Positions 1 through 10,320 are shown, counted from the first letter of the stretch. The stretch is DNA of 64,000 nucleotides from Cepaea nemoralis (GCA_014155875.1 JACEFZ010005129.1:291334-355333), one strand, 5' to 3'. Notes: a model not told the origin generated them from the letters alone. A program made the numbers and translations.

Positions 1-665
1 AAAAGTACGTATTTTCTTAAAGGGCAAATATCGCCTAGTCCATTTTTTCTAAGGGCAATAACGCTTACCTCAACTTTAAGTATATATTTTAGCCAATTAC
101 TATTTTGAATGACAGATGAGTGAATGACTGCGTGAACGGATTAAATGAGAGAACGATACACTTGGCGGACAAATTGTACGCAAAACGTATTCATTGTAAT
201 TTGTCTGCGTCTTCCATGTAAAAGTGCATGACTTGTCTAATTTGTCAATACATGTGTAGAACTTAGTTTAGTAGTGAGTTTAATTTAGTAGTTATTGTAA
301 TATACTTAGTTTAGCAGTTAGGATACATCTAAGCACCACTACTTGGAATGCCTAGTCAGGTATTGCACACAGTGCAGTATTACATGATTGAGGTTATCCC
401 AACTCGTGACGCTTGGAATTACACCACACATTCAGCACGCACGTTACACAAACCTCAAAACTCAACACTATCAATTTAAAATACAGTCACTTTATTAGAT
501 ACATCAACTTATTAGTTAACACACTAACAAGCCAACAGGGACACATGTAGTCTGAGGGGGATAAAAGAACAAGGTAACTACATATTTAGCATTATATAAC
601 ATACGGGAGTAAAAGTGTATAGAAATACACACACAGATCAAGATTTGAAGGTGTACTTATTTAGC

Positions 666-760
666 CAAGACTTCGGTCTTGTTAACCCTCTTTTATATAG
701 GGGTTATTTGTCTGGGTACCATTTCGGGTACTATGAGAAGGGCGAGTTGTAAATACAACT
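666..760 (+). promoter_or_regulatory. Cluster of four RNA hairpins in the retrotransposon 3' UTR
   Basis: Four stem-loops follow one another: 666-681 (CAAGAC-ttcg-GTCTTG, a UUCG tetraloop), 683-706 (TAACCCT with GGGGTTA), 716-731 (GTACC with GGTAC) and 745-760 (AGTTGT-aaat-ACAACT). The copy at 38292-38383 has the same four in the same order, with paired changes in the stems. A weaker fifth stem (AGAGA/TCTCT) is at 809-824. Function is unknown. By position it could act in export, packaging, translation or 3' processing of the element RNA, but that is inference. Confidence 0.7.
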
Positions 761-981
761 ACTAAAACGCCACGTAACTTCGGTCTGATAAGCATATTTA
801 AGCACACGAGAGACAGGGATCTCTGCACCAAATCAGACAAGTGTTGTATGGTAGAATACATGAGTTTTTAGTGCTAGTAGGTAGGTTACCAGGTTACTAT
901 CCACCAAACTACAAACACCAACTTTATGTGATTCGGTGACAGAATTAGAACGGATCTAATTACCCAACAACAAATCATGTC

Positions 982-996
982 AGGGGGGAGGGGGGA
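982..996 (+). promoter_or_regulatory. Polypurine tract
   Basis: A run of G and A ends 3 bases before the TG of the LTR at 1000. It is the expected plus-strand primer of an LTR retrotransposon. The complete element has a matching tract at 38053-38068 on the minus strand, with the same short spacer ending in ATCC. Confidence 0.8.
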
Positions 997-999
997 TCC

Positions 1000-1499
1000 T
1001 GTCACCGCCTCACTTTCCATATATAGTAGAGGGCTGCAACTCCAGCCCAAGGGAGACCATTGAGTCGCGCAGGACCCGAGTAATCTAGAACCTTCTCGAA
1101 AGAGCTGGTCACAAAGTCCATGATTCCGTGGACACTGATGTGGCCCGCCTAATGCGGGGTTCACGAGGAACTCGGACAGAGTTACCGCCCGTGTCGAGTT
1201 AGGACACGCGGAGACCGGCAGAGGACAAACGGACTGGAGAGAGACAACAGGGCCTGCCTGAGAGGGACTCATAGATATTCATAGATATACTTAGGCTAGA
1301 TAGTGTGCTAGATTGTTGTATGACAACTATATGTTTGATGTTTAACTATCTGTGATATGTAATATAAGAGAGCGCGGGTCTGTTTACCCACTGCGCCAAC
1401 TGTACACTTTATACAATAAATGTTCTATATCCTAGCGAACAGTGTATTGTTGCCTGTATGAACCCGAACCATTATTTAGATAAGAGTAAGATGATGACA
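1000..1499 (+). mobile_element. 3' LTR of Gmr1-like retrotransposon (500 bp)
   Basis: The LTR starts TGTCACC and ends GATGACA. It aligns along its length with the 510-bp LTRs at 37540-38049 and 45477-45986 but is clearly diverged, so it belongs to another subfamily or is older. A polyadenylation signal AATAAA is at 1415-1420, at the same place as in the other LTRs. It follows the polypurine tract directly, which identifies it as the 3' LTR of a plus-strand element. The flanking target duplicate cannot be checked because the 5' LTR is outside the window. Confidence 0.85.
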
Positions 1500-3229
1500 C
1501 CAGTCAAGCCTGGAGCCTGCACCAACAACGAAAACAAAAGGAAACATGCACAAAGGACAGCCGCCGACGGATCCCCCAGCTGGAGTGGGATCACGAAAAG
1601 TCCTTATAAGTACTGCAGCCAGACGAGCCAGGAACCTACACAAACAAAGAAAACCACAACAACAGAAGAGCACAAAGGATAGCCGCCGACCACTGCTGAC
1701 GTCACAGACACAAACGCTACATAACCAGTCCGAGATAGGACTCACAAGACAAGAATTAGTGCTAATAAACCCACAAAAACCTCAACAATAACCACAGCTG
1801 ATGAAGCAGGTTAGACGAGGTCGAATTTGGAATTTTTGTTTTTGAAATGGAATCGGAATCGGAATCGGAATTGGCCATGGCTCACTGCACACATGAGACC
1901 AGGCTCCCACTTGACCGTGGCTCAACGCAAACTGATCGTTTGAAGGAGACGCTGTCCACTGCCCAGCGACACGTCTTGCCGATTTCATGCACGGCGTGAA
2001 TCTGTGAACTTGCTGGATCGTCACGTTGAATTGCATGATGTTCTGGACTGTATGCACTACGTGCTCCATGACCTAACCTAGGATCATGACAATGTATTTA
2101 GAAGGCAACATGACCGAAAAGATAAAAATGCTCGCTCTTAAACTGATGGTGACGGCGGTGTAGCGGTTGTATTCTATACAGCGGAATTATGTTGGACATA
2201 CAAGTCGACTTCTTGCTCAGAAAGCAATGGCAATCTACTTAACAGCGTTTTATAGCTTTTAGACTGCACACTGATTCCTGAAGACTGATTAACTCTCTTT
2301 TCGACTCACACTGGTATATATTCGGCTACCCAGTTTGCTAATTGTCTTTCCGCTCTACCTATGTACGCTACTTGGCACTGACATTTAAATTGATATATAC
2401 GGTTTGACTTAGTGTACGGAGTCAGTGATTCGTTTACATATGGCTTAGGCATGGGGGTGGTTTTAGATCTGATCGTGGGTCAGGAGCAAAGAAATGTTTG
2501 GCTTTCTGTTGTTTTAAGTCGGTCGTGCATGCGTGTCATTACCTCGCCCCCTCGAATGGTCAGCTGAAGGAACACTTGCAATTTGAAAACCGTTGGTTCT
2601 GTATGCGTAGGCATGGGTTGCTGGCAGTGACGATTGATAAAGCTGGCTGCATATTCATTAGAATGTAAAGACTGCTAAAGGGTGTCCATCGAGGCAAATT
2701 ATTCTGGCTCTAATAAACAGCACACTAACCAGGCCACGTTTTATATTCCAAAAAAGGTGCAAAACTATTGAAAATCATACATTGATCCATCCATATGTCT
2801 TTTTGATAGACTGCTCTTTGGATGGTGCCATTGTATCGACGTTGGATTCGGATTTCCAAGAACGATACGGTGTCATTGTGTTCGTGTTCAAAAGATAAAG
2901 ATAAAGTCTTGTAGACTTGATTCATCGTGGAGTATAAAGGGTCAGCTTGTTGCCTGGTCTACACTTATATTGGTGTCTTACATTTTATAGCTGTTCTTGT
3001 ATAATTTTGTGATGCTGATTCCAAAAAAAAAGAAAAAGAAAAATGTAATCGGATATTTCCAATCATCTCTAGTTGTTTGAGATAACTAAGAATGATCTTC
3101 TTAGAAGAGAAATTGCAATGTACAAGCCTAGATTTAAGTGCCATCAGCGGCATTTTGACTGTAATCTGCACTTACATTATATATAATTACTGTGCATTTA
3201 TTGCCTTCATGTAAAACACCAAAAATGTA
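1500..3229. other. Unassigned stretch with small repeats
   Basis: No gene is recognised. An imperfect direct repeat of about 20 bases (gcacaaaggaYagccgccgac) is at 1548-1568 and 1670-1690, part of a diverged 122-bp tandem duplication. A short (GGAATC)n run is at 1849-1873. A piece of the SINE-1 core (tcagaaagcaatggcaa...) is at 2219-2245. ORFs here are short and look random. Confidence 0.5.
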
Positions 3230-3858
3230 TTACAACTTTATCACCAGCTTTTTTATATCTGAAGACGACACACACGATATCTTCCTTTCGAGGACTTCCT
3301 GGAAAGTGATATACCAAGTCATGCTTAAGGGTCCAACAATAATCTGCCATCATATGGGCATCTCAAAGTCCCTGGAATCTCTCTTCCATTGTTTTTAAAT
3401 CACTGTGAAATCTTTCAAATTTCTATTCACTAAAGTCGCTAAGATTCTCGGGAAAGAAATGTATATGGTTATTGTGGTAGCCGTATTGTATGCTCATGTT
3501 GCATCCAAGTTTACAAAATCGCAAAATCATGTTTCCGACTAATTCAGAATAATTGGTTGCCTTAAAATAACTCAGAACATTGCACGACTAAAGCAAATGA
3601 TGACCAGGCTGTGAAATGTGTTGTGTTGATGGAATCAATACAATGTGGATCGTTTATTAACTTTCTAATGTGAGGTCAATAAAAAATTCCATCTTTAAGT
3701 TTGTCTATGCTCAATTCCCAAAATTTGCTACATAGAGAATTAAAACAAGTGCCATCTTGGTTCAGTGCTTCACCAAACTGCTTCATCAAGCCGCGCTTTA
3801 TATGTAATGGTGGCAGTAGAATTCTTTGTCGATCAATATGTTCATCTCCGACTTTATT
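3230..3858 (-). pseudogene. C-terminal fragment of an uncharacterised multi-copy invertebrate protein family
   Basis: Read on the minus strand, 3858-3676 gives an open frame with LLPPLHIKRGLMKQFGEALN and then CFNSLCSKF. Broken frames continue leftward with pieces such as RLPQ-PYTF, FKNNGRETPGTLRCPYDGR and LLLDP. I recognise this order from a protein family present in many copies in arthropod, cnidarian and other animal genomes. It is usually annotated only as uncharacterised and is probably carried by a mobile element. This copy has stops and frame changes, and its right end is cut by the LINE-B fragment. A matching N-terminal piece on the same strand is at 7600-7982. Family recognition rests on memory of the motif string; function is unknown. 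Confidence 0.55.
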
Positions 3859-3859
3859 G

Positions 3860-4569
3860 AGTATTGGAATTGCCGTAGTGCAAAGCAGCGAGGACAAATA
3901 TTGGAGAAAGTGGTCTACGATTTTGATGTCCTGATGTTACACGAACAGAAGACAAACTCTTGTAAGTGTCCTGGCTATACATGTTACATTAACTCAACCG
4001 AGCAGGGAAGACGTGGGCAGGCTCTGGTGGTCAATAATGGCTTACAGCATTCGATACTCGATATGAGTGGATGGGGTCAGGAAAGAAAGAAGTGCAGGGA
4101 ATGCAGGTCGAACTGGTACCTAATACATGAATATGTAACTGGGGAATTATACGTAAGCAGAGAGAGTTGGACTGATTGAAATGTTCAGTGGATATTCTTG
4201 GTACCAGGTATCTGATATGTGGTGACTTCAATGCAGGCGCCAAAGAGTGGTATAGGTCTGTAGAGAACAGACAGGGCACCGCTCTTAGTAAGGCCTTGTT
4301 TGAGACAGATGTGGTCTGAATAAATAACAGAACGCCAACTAGACTGGCGGTCCCTGCCACGGCCATCGACCTGGAACTTGCATTCCCAAGAGGCGGCATT
4401 AGACAAAAATATAGAGTGTCTTTGGGGATCATGGAAGCGGCCACCTACCCTGCTTGGTACTGATAACTAACTCCAGTACATTCAGGGATGTAAGCGCCCG
4501 CAGAGTATTCAGTTTTGATTGTGACCACTCTTCGCTGTTGTGGCGCCTTCGATCACAGAAACGGCCTAA
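3860..4569 (+). pseudogene. LINE-B endonuclease fragment
   Basis: Translation gives the start of an AP-like endonuclease domain (WNCRSAKQRGQILEKV, then GRRGQALVV and LDMSGW). After a frame change near 4100 it continues with the catalytic strand motif CGDFNAGAKEW at 4218-4250, IDLELAFP, and a linker to about 4569. This is the N-terminal endonuclease of a non-LTR retrotransposon; the nick it makes primes reverse transcription. At least two frame changes and one stop inactivate it. It is cut on the right by the hAT fragment at 4571. Downstream of that, RNase H of the same family resumes at 5147, so the whole reverse transcriptase is missing. Confidence 0.75.
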
Positions 4570-4570
4570 A

Positions 4571-5146
4571 CCAGGGGTGTCAAAGTCAATCGCTCAGCGG
4601 GCCAAAACGCAAATTACATGTAAGGTTACTGGCCGAACAAGATAAACATCGTGTCATTACTTTCATCGATAGCACAAGAGAATGCAACACAGTCTTTGCC
4701 TTTTTAGTTCAGCTGTGTTTTCACATCAGTGGCAATCTCATAGACCCGACCATCAACCGTATTTCTGCTCAGGCTTACCTTTGCAAACATCTGCTTTTTG
4801 TCTTAACACAAGACGTCACACACTTCCATCATGCAGCGCTTCAGAAACTCTCCTTCTGTAAATGATCGGCCTGATTTTGTGATCTCCTCTGCCATAATAA
4901 AACTTGCTTTCACAGCATCTTTAGTTTGTGATTTTGCATTAGTGAAAAACATCTGCTCTGATGTTAGATGCCTCTTCAATTCTTCTACCTTCTGTAGCTT
5001 TTGCTCTGCATTCAGGCTGTTTAACTTGTCTTGATGTTTAGTCTCGTATTGCAGTCTCAGATTATATTCTTTGATTACAGCCACATTATCTCCACAAATT
5101 AGACAGGTTTACCGCTAATATCAGTAAACATACATTCAGCCAGAGA
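4571..5146 (-). pseudogene. hAT (Charlie-like) DNA transposon remnant, transposase N-terminus
   Basis: Minus-strand translation from 5110 gives a zinc-finger-like CLIC...ETKH segment and then ASLV-type helices: KHQDKLNSL, LTSEQMFFTNAK, FTEGEFLKRCMMEVCD. It continues past a stop with SRNTVDGRV and a decayed AIDES-type stretch near 4650. This matches the N-terminal half of the hAT transposases related to GTF2IRD2-like/Charlie8 proteins. At 4571 the plus strand reads CAGGGGTGTCAAAGTCA, the usual hAT-Charlie terminal inverted repeat. The element is thus an internally deleted copy running from N-terminal coding straight to its 3' end. The other terminal repeat was not found. Confidence 0.75.
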
Positions 5147-5925
5147 TCATCAATCGTGAAAAAGATTCGGTTGAAGTATCGGAAGACATGAAGGACTGGC
5201 GCAATGTAATAGCAACACTAGGTAGTGAGTGCAGTGAATGGGCAGCGGAGCTTGAGCTACACCAACTGATGCATATTAGCACACACCAAGGTGACATAGT
5301 GATCTATACTGATGGGTCAGTGGTGAGAAACAGACGGAGTGGTTGGGGTTTCATTGCGAAGGCTAATGGACGATTCTTGAAAAAGGAGACTATGGCATTT
5401 CTGACTACGACCTGCAGCATGAGAAAGAAGATGGAAGCAGTCACATCGGCTTTCAGTTGGTTAGAAGGAAGCCACTGCATCACACATTTAGTGGGGAATG
5501 ACTCACCTTGCTTTAGAGGCCAATTGTAAGAATTTTATGGATTTTTGCCCTGACCATGCATGAGTGCGGGGGTATGAACGAACTGATAGGCTGGCAGGGA
5601 ATGCACATCTTGGTGGTCGATTACTTATGGACAATGAGGAGGTAGTCGTGCGTCTCTGGGACCAGGTGAAGAAAGTGGGGGGACATATTGAGAACCCGTA
5701 TGTGGAAAGGATGAGATTGCTGGGGATTGGCAAAAATACTGGTAGAATCTCAAAACTGAGAGGGAAGATCAGGAGAACTTTCAATCAGAGACAGGTGGCA
5801 ACGATTAATAGTGTGACTCTTCGCTCGGCGTTGAACGAGGTGAGGAGCGTGTATGGGAATGTCCTGAGTGTAAAGATGTCAGTTCATAGCTTAACTCAGC
5901 TCAACTAAACTTAACCCTCGACGGC
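5147..5925 (+). pseudogene. LINE-B RNase H domain and 3' tail
   Basis: The ORF at 5188-5529 contains the RNase H start IYTDGSVVRNRRSGWGF, the metal-binding Asp in TDGS, and the next conserved block SMRKKMEAVTSAF. A second frame (5564-5908) carries the end of RNase H (RTDRLAGNAHLGG) and the C-terminal arm. It is about two-thirds identical by eye to the LINE-B copy at 56580-57804. The sequence ends in a (CTCAA)-like tail at 5895-5920. One frame change and a short deletion lie near 5530. I/Nimb-type LINEs carry RNase H at this position. Confidence 0.8.
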
Positions 5926-7052
5926 CATTTCTTTGCCCATTGGGTATCTTTTATCTCGCTATTCCACAAACATACAAAGCATGGATATTTGGTGAATTGT
6001 ATACCTGTCCAAGCTAGAAATTCATCATTTTAAGATCTACACACACCAACCAGTTATTTTCTAACTACGTTATTACTTTTTCGTTCTTTTTCTTTTCAGA
6101 ACTGTGCTTATTGTAGCATAAACCTCCTTCATTGTATTAGAATGGGCAATTGGAATTGAGCCATAGTTGTTACCTGCCAGGGTGCAATAGGGCTTCTTTA
6201 CTGCGAGGTTTCTGTTTCCTAGGGGTATTAATTGTTACTTTACGCCTCAAGTCCATATCGTCACCGTGATTACTTCTCTCTCGGCTTTGTTGTCTGCACC
6301 GAGTTAAGGACTCGTTTAAATGGCTATTCATCTTCCCTTTGCTAACTACTGGTCAGCACTTTAACTTGCTGATGGATAACTCTGCCACTCTCTACAAACT
6401 GCATCAAATCACTATCGAACACAACTCGGCACTCCGACACAAATGTGACTCTAACTCTGGTTTAGTTTTTCGTCTATATTCACTATAAACACTCTAGAAT
6501 AGACATTATCACAAGCATATGTTCCACAATATAATATATACACCACTTCTAAACACTTCATAAAATAGCGGCATTATTTAAGCCACAGCTATACTCTCTA
6601 CGTGGTGCTTCCGCACAGATCGACACCCAAGGCTAGAATGCCCTTGTCACCTTCACAAGATCGTGTCTCTTGCTCCGGTGACAACCTCGGCGTGCGCCAC
6701 ATGGGTTACCACCCCACGATTGCCACGTCTTTCCGCGTGACGATCTCTCAACATGCGATGAGCTGCAATTCGACTCATGGCATTACACTGGCGGGCCGAG
6801 CAAAAATAATTAAGCATTGAGCATATTCCCCCCCCCCCCCTTAAATTCACATCTATAGCACTATACCTCAATTTACTTCTAATCATGCAGTGATGCAACG
6901 TTTGAACGAATAATTACAAACTTTGCAATGATTCAACTACGAACTAATGTAACTATCAGGTAAATTATCTGTAATCTGCCAATAACGCTTGATAACGTCT
7001 TGTCATTCTGAAATAAAATGAATCCATTTGTATCATCCTTTAATGTCAAATA
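5926..7052. other. Unassigned stretch with poly-C tract
   Basis: No coding similarity is recognised on either strand. A GC-richer island (about 6600-6800) precedes a run of C at 6828-6840. On the minus strand this run is a poly-G tract of the kind seen before some LTRs, but no LTR pair or TG...CA boundary was found. Confidence 0.4.
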
Positions 7053-7203
7053 GATATATGTTATCCTCAGACCTTTCATTTATTTAATTTATCACTACAT
7101 ATTCTCAATAACAGGAAATTAAAATTTCAACAAATAAGTTCCATTGTCTATTCATAAGAAACAATTTTCAAATATTAACTTTCAGAAGCAACATTTTAGT
7201 TCT
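7053..7203. repeat. Direct repeat, left copy (about 150 bp)
   Basis: About 150 bases beginning tatatgttatcctcagacc and ending gcaacattttagttct recur at 9429-9589 in the same orientation with scattered differences. The right copy abuts the truncated LINE-C tail. It may be a family repeat or the trace of a local duplication. Confidence 0.75.
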
Positions 7204-7599
7204 ACATGTATGTTATTCTGTTCATTTAAACAATTAGCATGTTGTCCGTACGTAGCGTCAATGGTGACCATACTGACATGACCATCGCTCAACTTCATCA
7301 GCCAATGCTCAAAGACTATAAAAATCATTCGTCCCAGGTCTCCAAGGAGTTTGTAGGTTATCCATAGCAGTTTTAAACTTCTCCCACCGACCATGACTGG
7401 ACCCCGCTCAATACGTTGTTACTGCAAGCTATCGCTATAGGGATAGTATGGTATGTGATGCCTCTCCTCTTGAACGCTGTCGTTGTAGATTAAACTTGTA
7501 GTCAATGAATATATTTGCAGTTACTAAGCTTGAGGCAACTTCATTTCAATGACTGCTTCCCTCCACTTGGACAAAACCATTAAACTCAAAATGTAGTAG

Positions 7600-7982
7600 C
7601 TATGGTTGTATTTTCTTTCTAAACTCTATACCATTTGTTAGAGAACATCTTTCAAACTAATTTAGAGCTGACAATGAAAAGTCGCCACTCATATGATGTA
7701 TACCTACACCCATTTGGTTTACAAGAATTGCTACTTTAGTACAAAGCACAATTTTTATTCTTTACAGAAGAATGGAAGAAAACATTTCTCTCTGCCGCGA
7801 TAAAATGTAACTATTGTTTCCGGAGCCAGTAATTTTTATTTCTTTAAATCTTGAAGCCAACAGGTCTGAAGATTCCTTAGAGAGAAGTAGATCACAGATT
7901 AGATCATTTAGTTCATACTGGTCGAAGCGTTGAGCAGCTGAAAAATCATCTTCGAAATTACTATCACTGTCACTTGTCATTC
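7600..7982 (-). pseudogene. N-terminal fragment of the same uncharacterised multi-copy family
   Basis: The minus-strand ORF 7980-7762 (72 aa) contains ELNDLICDLLLSKESSDLLA followed by SRFKEIKI. After a stop the frame continues with VLCTKVAILVNQMGV. I recognise this order (a DLVRDL-like helix, an LLASRL-like helix, then a short VxC...MGV block) as the start of the uncharacterised family whose C-terminal part is seen at 3230-3858. Both pieces lie on the minus strand in the right order (N-terminus right, C-terminus left). They may be ends of one copy broken by the insertions between them, with the middle lost. The ATG at 7980 is the natural start. Confidence 0.5.
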
Positions 7983-8624
7983 AGCATGCGTTTCATCTTC
8001 TAGCAGTGAATACGAAATCTTACCGAGAGTTGGAACTGGTATGTCATATCTGCGTGGAACAGGTCGTCTGGCAGAATACAAATTTGTATATTTCCACTTT
8101 TGTGATTGTTTCCATTAATTTCCTCAATGTTGACAACTCAGAAATAACCGTCATCATTGCGGTTCTTGAGCTCTTTCCAAACCATTGGAGGTTCCCATTT
8201 TATAAAGGACTAGATAGCAAAATTTGTTTTCAGAGCATTATATAGGAAATATTGTAATAATACTGATTAAATACACAAATGCTTGCATCTAGAAATAAAC
8301 AACTAGAGCGGATAAAGACAAACAAATGGTTTTTTTGGGATTTAGCAGACCTCATTTATGCAAAATCAAATGTAAAATGTTTGGCATCCAAATATTTTTT
8401 GTTCTTTTTTGTTTGTGTGGATATAGTTGTGTAATATATTATCCATAAAGCATACCAGTGTTTGTGGAGAAGAGAGTTAATCTCTCAGCCTGAGGTTGAT
8501 CGCAACGTCCTGCACATTATGCTTTCTGTATTCAAGATTTGGTTAATGCACTTGGTAATCTTTGGGTATGTGTCTTAAAGAGCTTAAAGGTTAATTTTGA
8601 AACATAGTATTAACCCAAAATATG
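7983..8624. other. Unassigned AT-rich stretch
   Basis: A 79-codon plus-strand ORF at 8006-8245 is hydrophobic in its second half, but I recognise no family and see no supporting context. Otherwise nothing is seen. Confidence 0.4.
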
Positions 8625-9428
8625 TAATGTATTAACATTGGCACCTTGCCGTCTTGACAGACGATGGTTTGTGCTTCAAAAAGGCATAACTTTTAAACAT
8701 GGCGGTAGTGAATGTGACTGATAAGGCCAATTCGCGCGGTAGATGTCCGTTCACAGTGGGTGCATGTGAACACGTGGTCATTTCCACCATCATGCACCAT
8801 CTTACTTCTCACACGTTCGATGTGTGACTTGTCTGCAATAATTTTCTCCTTTGTCTTTATTTCATTTCTGATGTTTGTCCTCCATGCAACACGTTCAGCA
8901 GCGACTTGCTCCCAATGTGCATTATCAATGCCTGTATCATTCATGTCCCGCTTACACACATCTTTGTATCGTAGCAGAGGCCGACCCAGAGATCTCTTAA
9001 TTAAATAAATTTTGTTGCGTATCCCTTACGGGACGTTGCAGTCAACACCAGCATTTTCAGCTGCTGTTGATGTACTAGGCAAGTGTTACGTTCAGTAGTT
9101 TGCCATTGCTTTCTGAACGACCGGTCTCTATACCTTTTTCGAAAATACGAGCACTGCCGTGTTTCGAACCCGGGTATACGGGCTCACAAACCGCGTTCGC
9201 AAGCCCTTCAGCCACAGAGACCGATTTTCTCTTCTTACCCATCTGTAATTCACCAAAAAAGAAGACCTCTGGTATTCTACCATCATCCATCCTCCTAAGA
9301 TGTCCTATTCATCTAAGTTTACGAAGACTGGGCATGGAATAAACCGTCACACAACCTAATCTTTCCATTACTTCATTATTTGTGATTTTGTCTTGCCACT
9401 TAATGCGAAGAATTCTTCGCAGACACTA
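8625..9428 (-). pseudogene. LINE-C 3' end, interrupted by a SINE
   Basis: On the minus strand, 9420-9236 encodes the end of the reverse transcriptase region (MDDGRIPEVFFFGEL), and 8994-8693 the C-terminal arm (VCKRDMNDTGIDNAHWEQVAA) and a C2H2-like finger (CTHCERTSTARIGLISHIHYRH). The same order is in the longer LINE-C copy at 33490-36790. The 3' UTR has the family hairpin (CGTCTGTCAAGACG) near 8650-8668. A SINE-1 copy splits the sequence at about 9006-9235. The 5' side is truncated exactly where the direct repeat at 9429 begins. Confidence 0.85.
9006..9235 (-). mobile_element. SINE-1 copy inside LINE-C
   Basis: On the minus strand it has a tRNA-like head with a B box (GGTTCGAAAC) near 9168-9177. 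The shared core (CAGAAAGCAATGGCAAACTACTG) is near 9098-9122, and the 3' hairpin GTCCC-GTAA-GGGAT near 9013-9032. In the hairpin a pair differs from other copies (CCT/AGG to CCC/GGG) while the GTAA loop is kept. Confidence 0.8.
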
Positions 9429-9589
9429 CATATATGTTATCCTCAGACCTTTCATTTATTAAATTTATCTCTACATATTCTGAATAACATGAAATTAAAA
9501 TTTCAATAAGTTCAAACAATAAGTTCCATTGTCTATTGATAAGAAACATTTTTTCTAATATTAACTTTCGGAAGCAACATTTTAGTTCT
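9429..9589. repeat. Direct repeat, right copy
   Basis: This is the second copy of the 7053-7203 repeat. It lies just upstream of the GPCR exon and may be part of its intron or a separate element. Confidence 0.75.
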
Positions 9590-9720
9590 TGAACATTTTA
9601 AGATTTCCTTTTTTTTTCCATCAGACCTTTGCGATGTTTGTCATGATATTTTCCTTGTGTTAACTATTTGCCACAATCTCATTTGTATTGGTGCTGTGTT
9701 CCTTTGTTTTTCATATTTAG

Positions 9721-10320
9721 GTTAAAGGTATTGTGACCCCAACCAGAACAACGGTAGCAACTGTTGGCATCTTCATCGTCTTTACGTTTAGCAACACTCC
9801 TGTGTATGTTGTGAACAGTCTAGGCTTAAAGTTTTCAACTGTCAGAAACAAGACAATTGTTGGGCTTATTTTCAGAGAAAACAAATTCGCCGTTGAGACA
9901 ATTACTTTTTTAATCAACAACTTTATGATTCCGTTTTCTGCATTTGCAATCATTACAATCTGCACAATAATTCTGACAATACACCTACGTCGACGACAAA
10001 AATGGACAAATACAGTAATCAATGTCACACAGGTTCATAAAATGTCGAAAAGAAACCAGACAATTGTTAAAATGGTCGCGACAATTTCCATTCTGTTTAT
10101 AATTTGCTTTGCTCCAACTACAATCATCATGCTTGCCGCTGCTTTTGAACCTGAGCTTTCAGTAACTGGAAAATACATTAAGTTGTCGTTAGTGTTAAGC
10201 GGGTTCGTGTATATAATGGAAGGCATAAACTCGTCAATGAATATCTTCATCTACTATCGCATGAGTAGCAAATACAGAATAATGTTACGACAGATGTTCA
10301 CTGGGCGTCACATAGTATAA
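9721..10320 (+). CDS. Class A GPCR, 3' exon (chemosensory-receptor-like)
   Basis: An open frame of about 199 codons runs from VKGIVTPTRTT to a stop at 10318. Four membrane segments can be seen: TM4 (TVATVGIFIVFTFSNTPVYVV), TM5 (FMIPFSAFAIITICTIILTI), a basic third loop (HLRRRQKW...KMSKRNQ), TM6 (MVATISILFIICFAPTTII) and TM7. TM7 ends INSSMNIFIYYRMSSKYR, a variant of the NPxxY motif followed by helix 8. TM1-3 and the DRY region are absent. Directly upstream is a T-rich tract ending TTTAG, with an in-frame stop, so the exon probably starts at an AG|GTT acceptor at 9720/9721. I could not find the upstream exon; LINE-C and a SINE lie there, so the gene may be broken. The TM6-TM7 wording resembles gastropod chemosensory and peptide-type receptors. 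The exact ligand class is not determinable. Confidence 0.8.
   Translation, partial: VKGIVTPTRTTVATVGIFIVFTFSNTPVYVVNSLGLKFSTVRNKTIVGLIFRENKFAVETITFLINNFMIPFSAFAIITICTIILTIHLRRRQKWTNTVINVTQVHKMSKRNQTIVKMVATISILFIICFAPTTIIMLAAAFEPELSVTGKYIKLSLVLSGFVYIMEGINSSMNIFIYYRMSSKYRIMLRQMFTGRHIV

Larger units (their letters stand above)
1..999 (+). mobile_element. Gmr1-like LTR retrotransposon, 3' non-coding region (element cut by window edge)
   Basis: This stretch aligns by eye, in opposite orientation, with 38050-39060 of the complete element at 37540-45986. Similarity starts at base 1 and runs through the polypurine tract at 982-996 into an LTR. In the complete copy the same stretch lies between the RNase H stop codon and the 3' LTR. 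The coding part of this copy therefore lies to the left, outside the window. No ORF is shared between the two copies, so I read it as a long, conserved 3' untranslated region and not as a gene. It holds the hairpin cluster at 666-760. The two copies are clearly diverged, which makes their shared structures informative. Confidence 0.85.

Noticed and set aside
886..1272. 128-codon minus-strand ORF over the LTR
   Set aside because: It lies antisense across polypurine tract and LTR and is not kept in the other LTR copies.
7182..7394. Minus-strand 70-codon ORF with a VTIDATYGQHAN segment that recalls IS5-type transposases
   Set aside because: Only a faint resemblance over a short stretch, with no second motif, inverted repeat or neighbouring transposase part.
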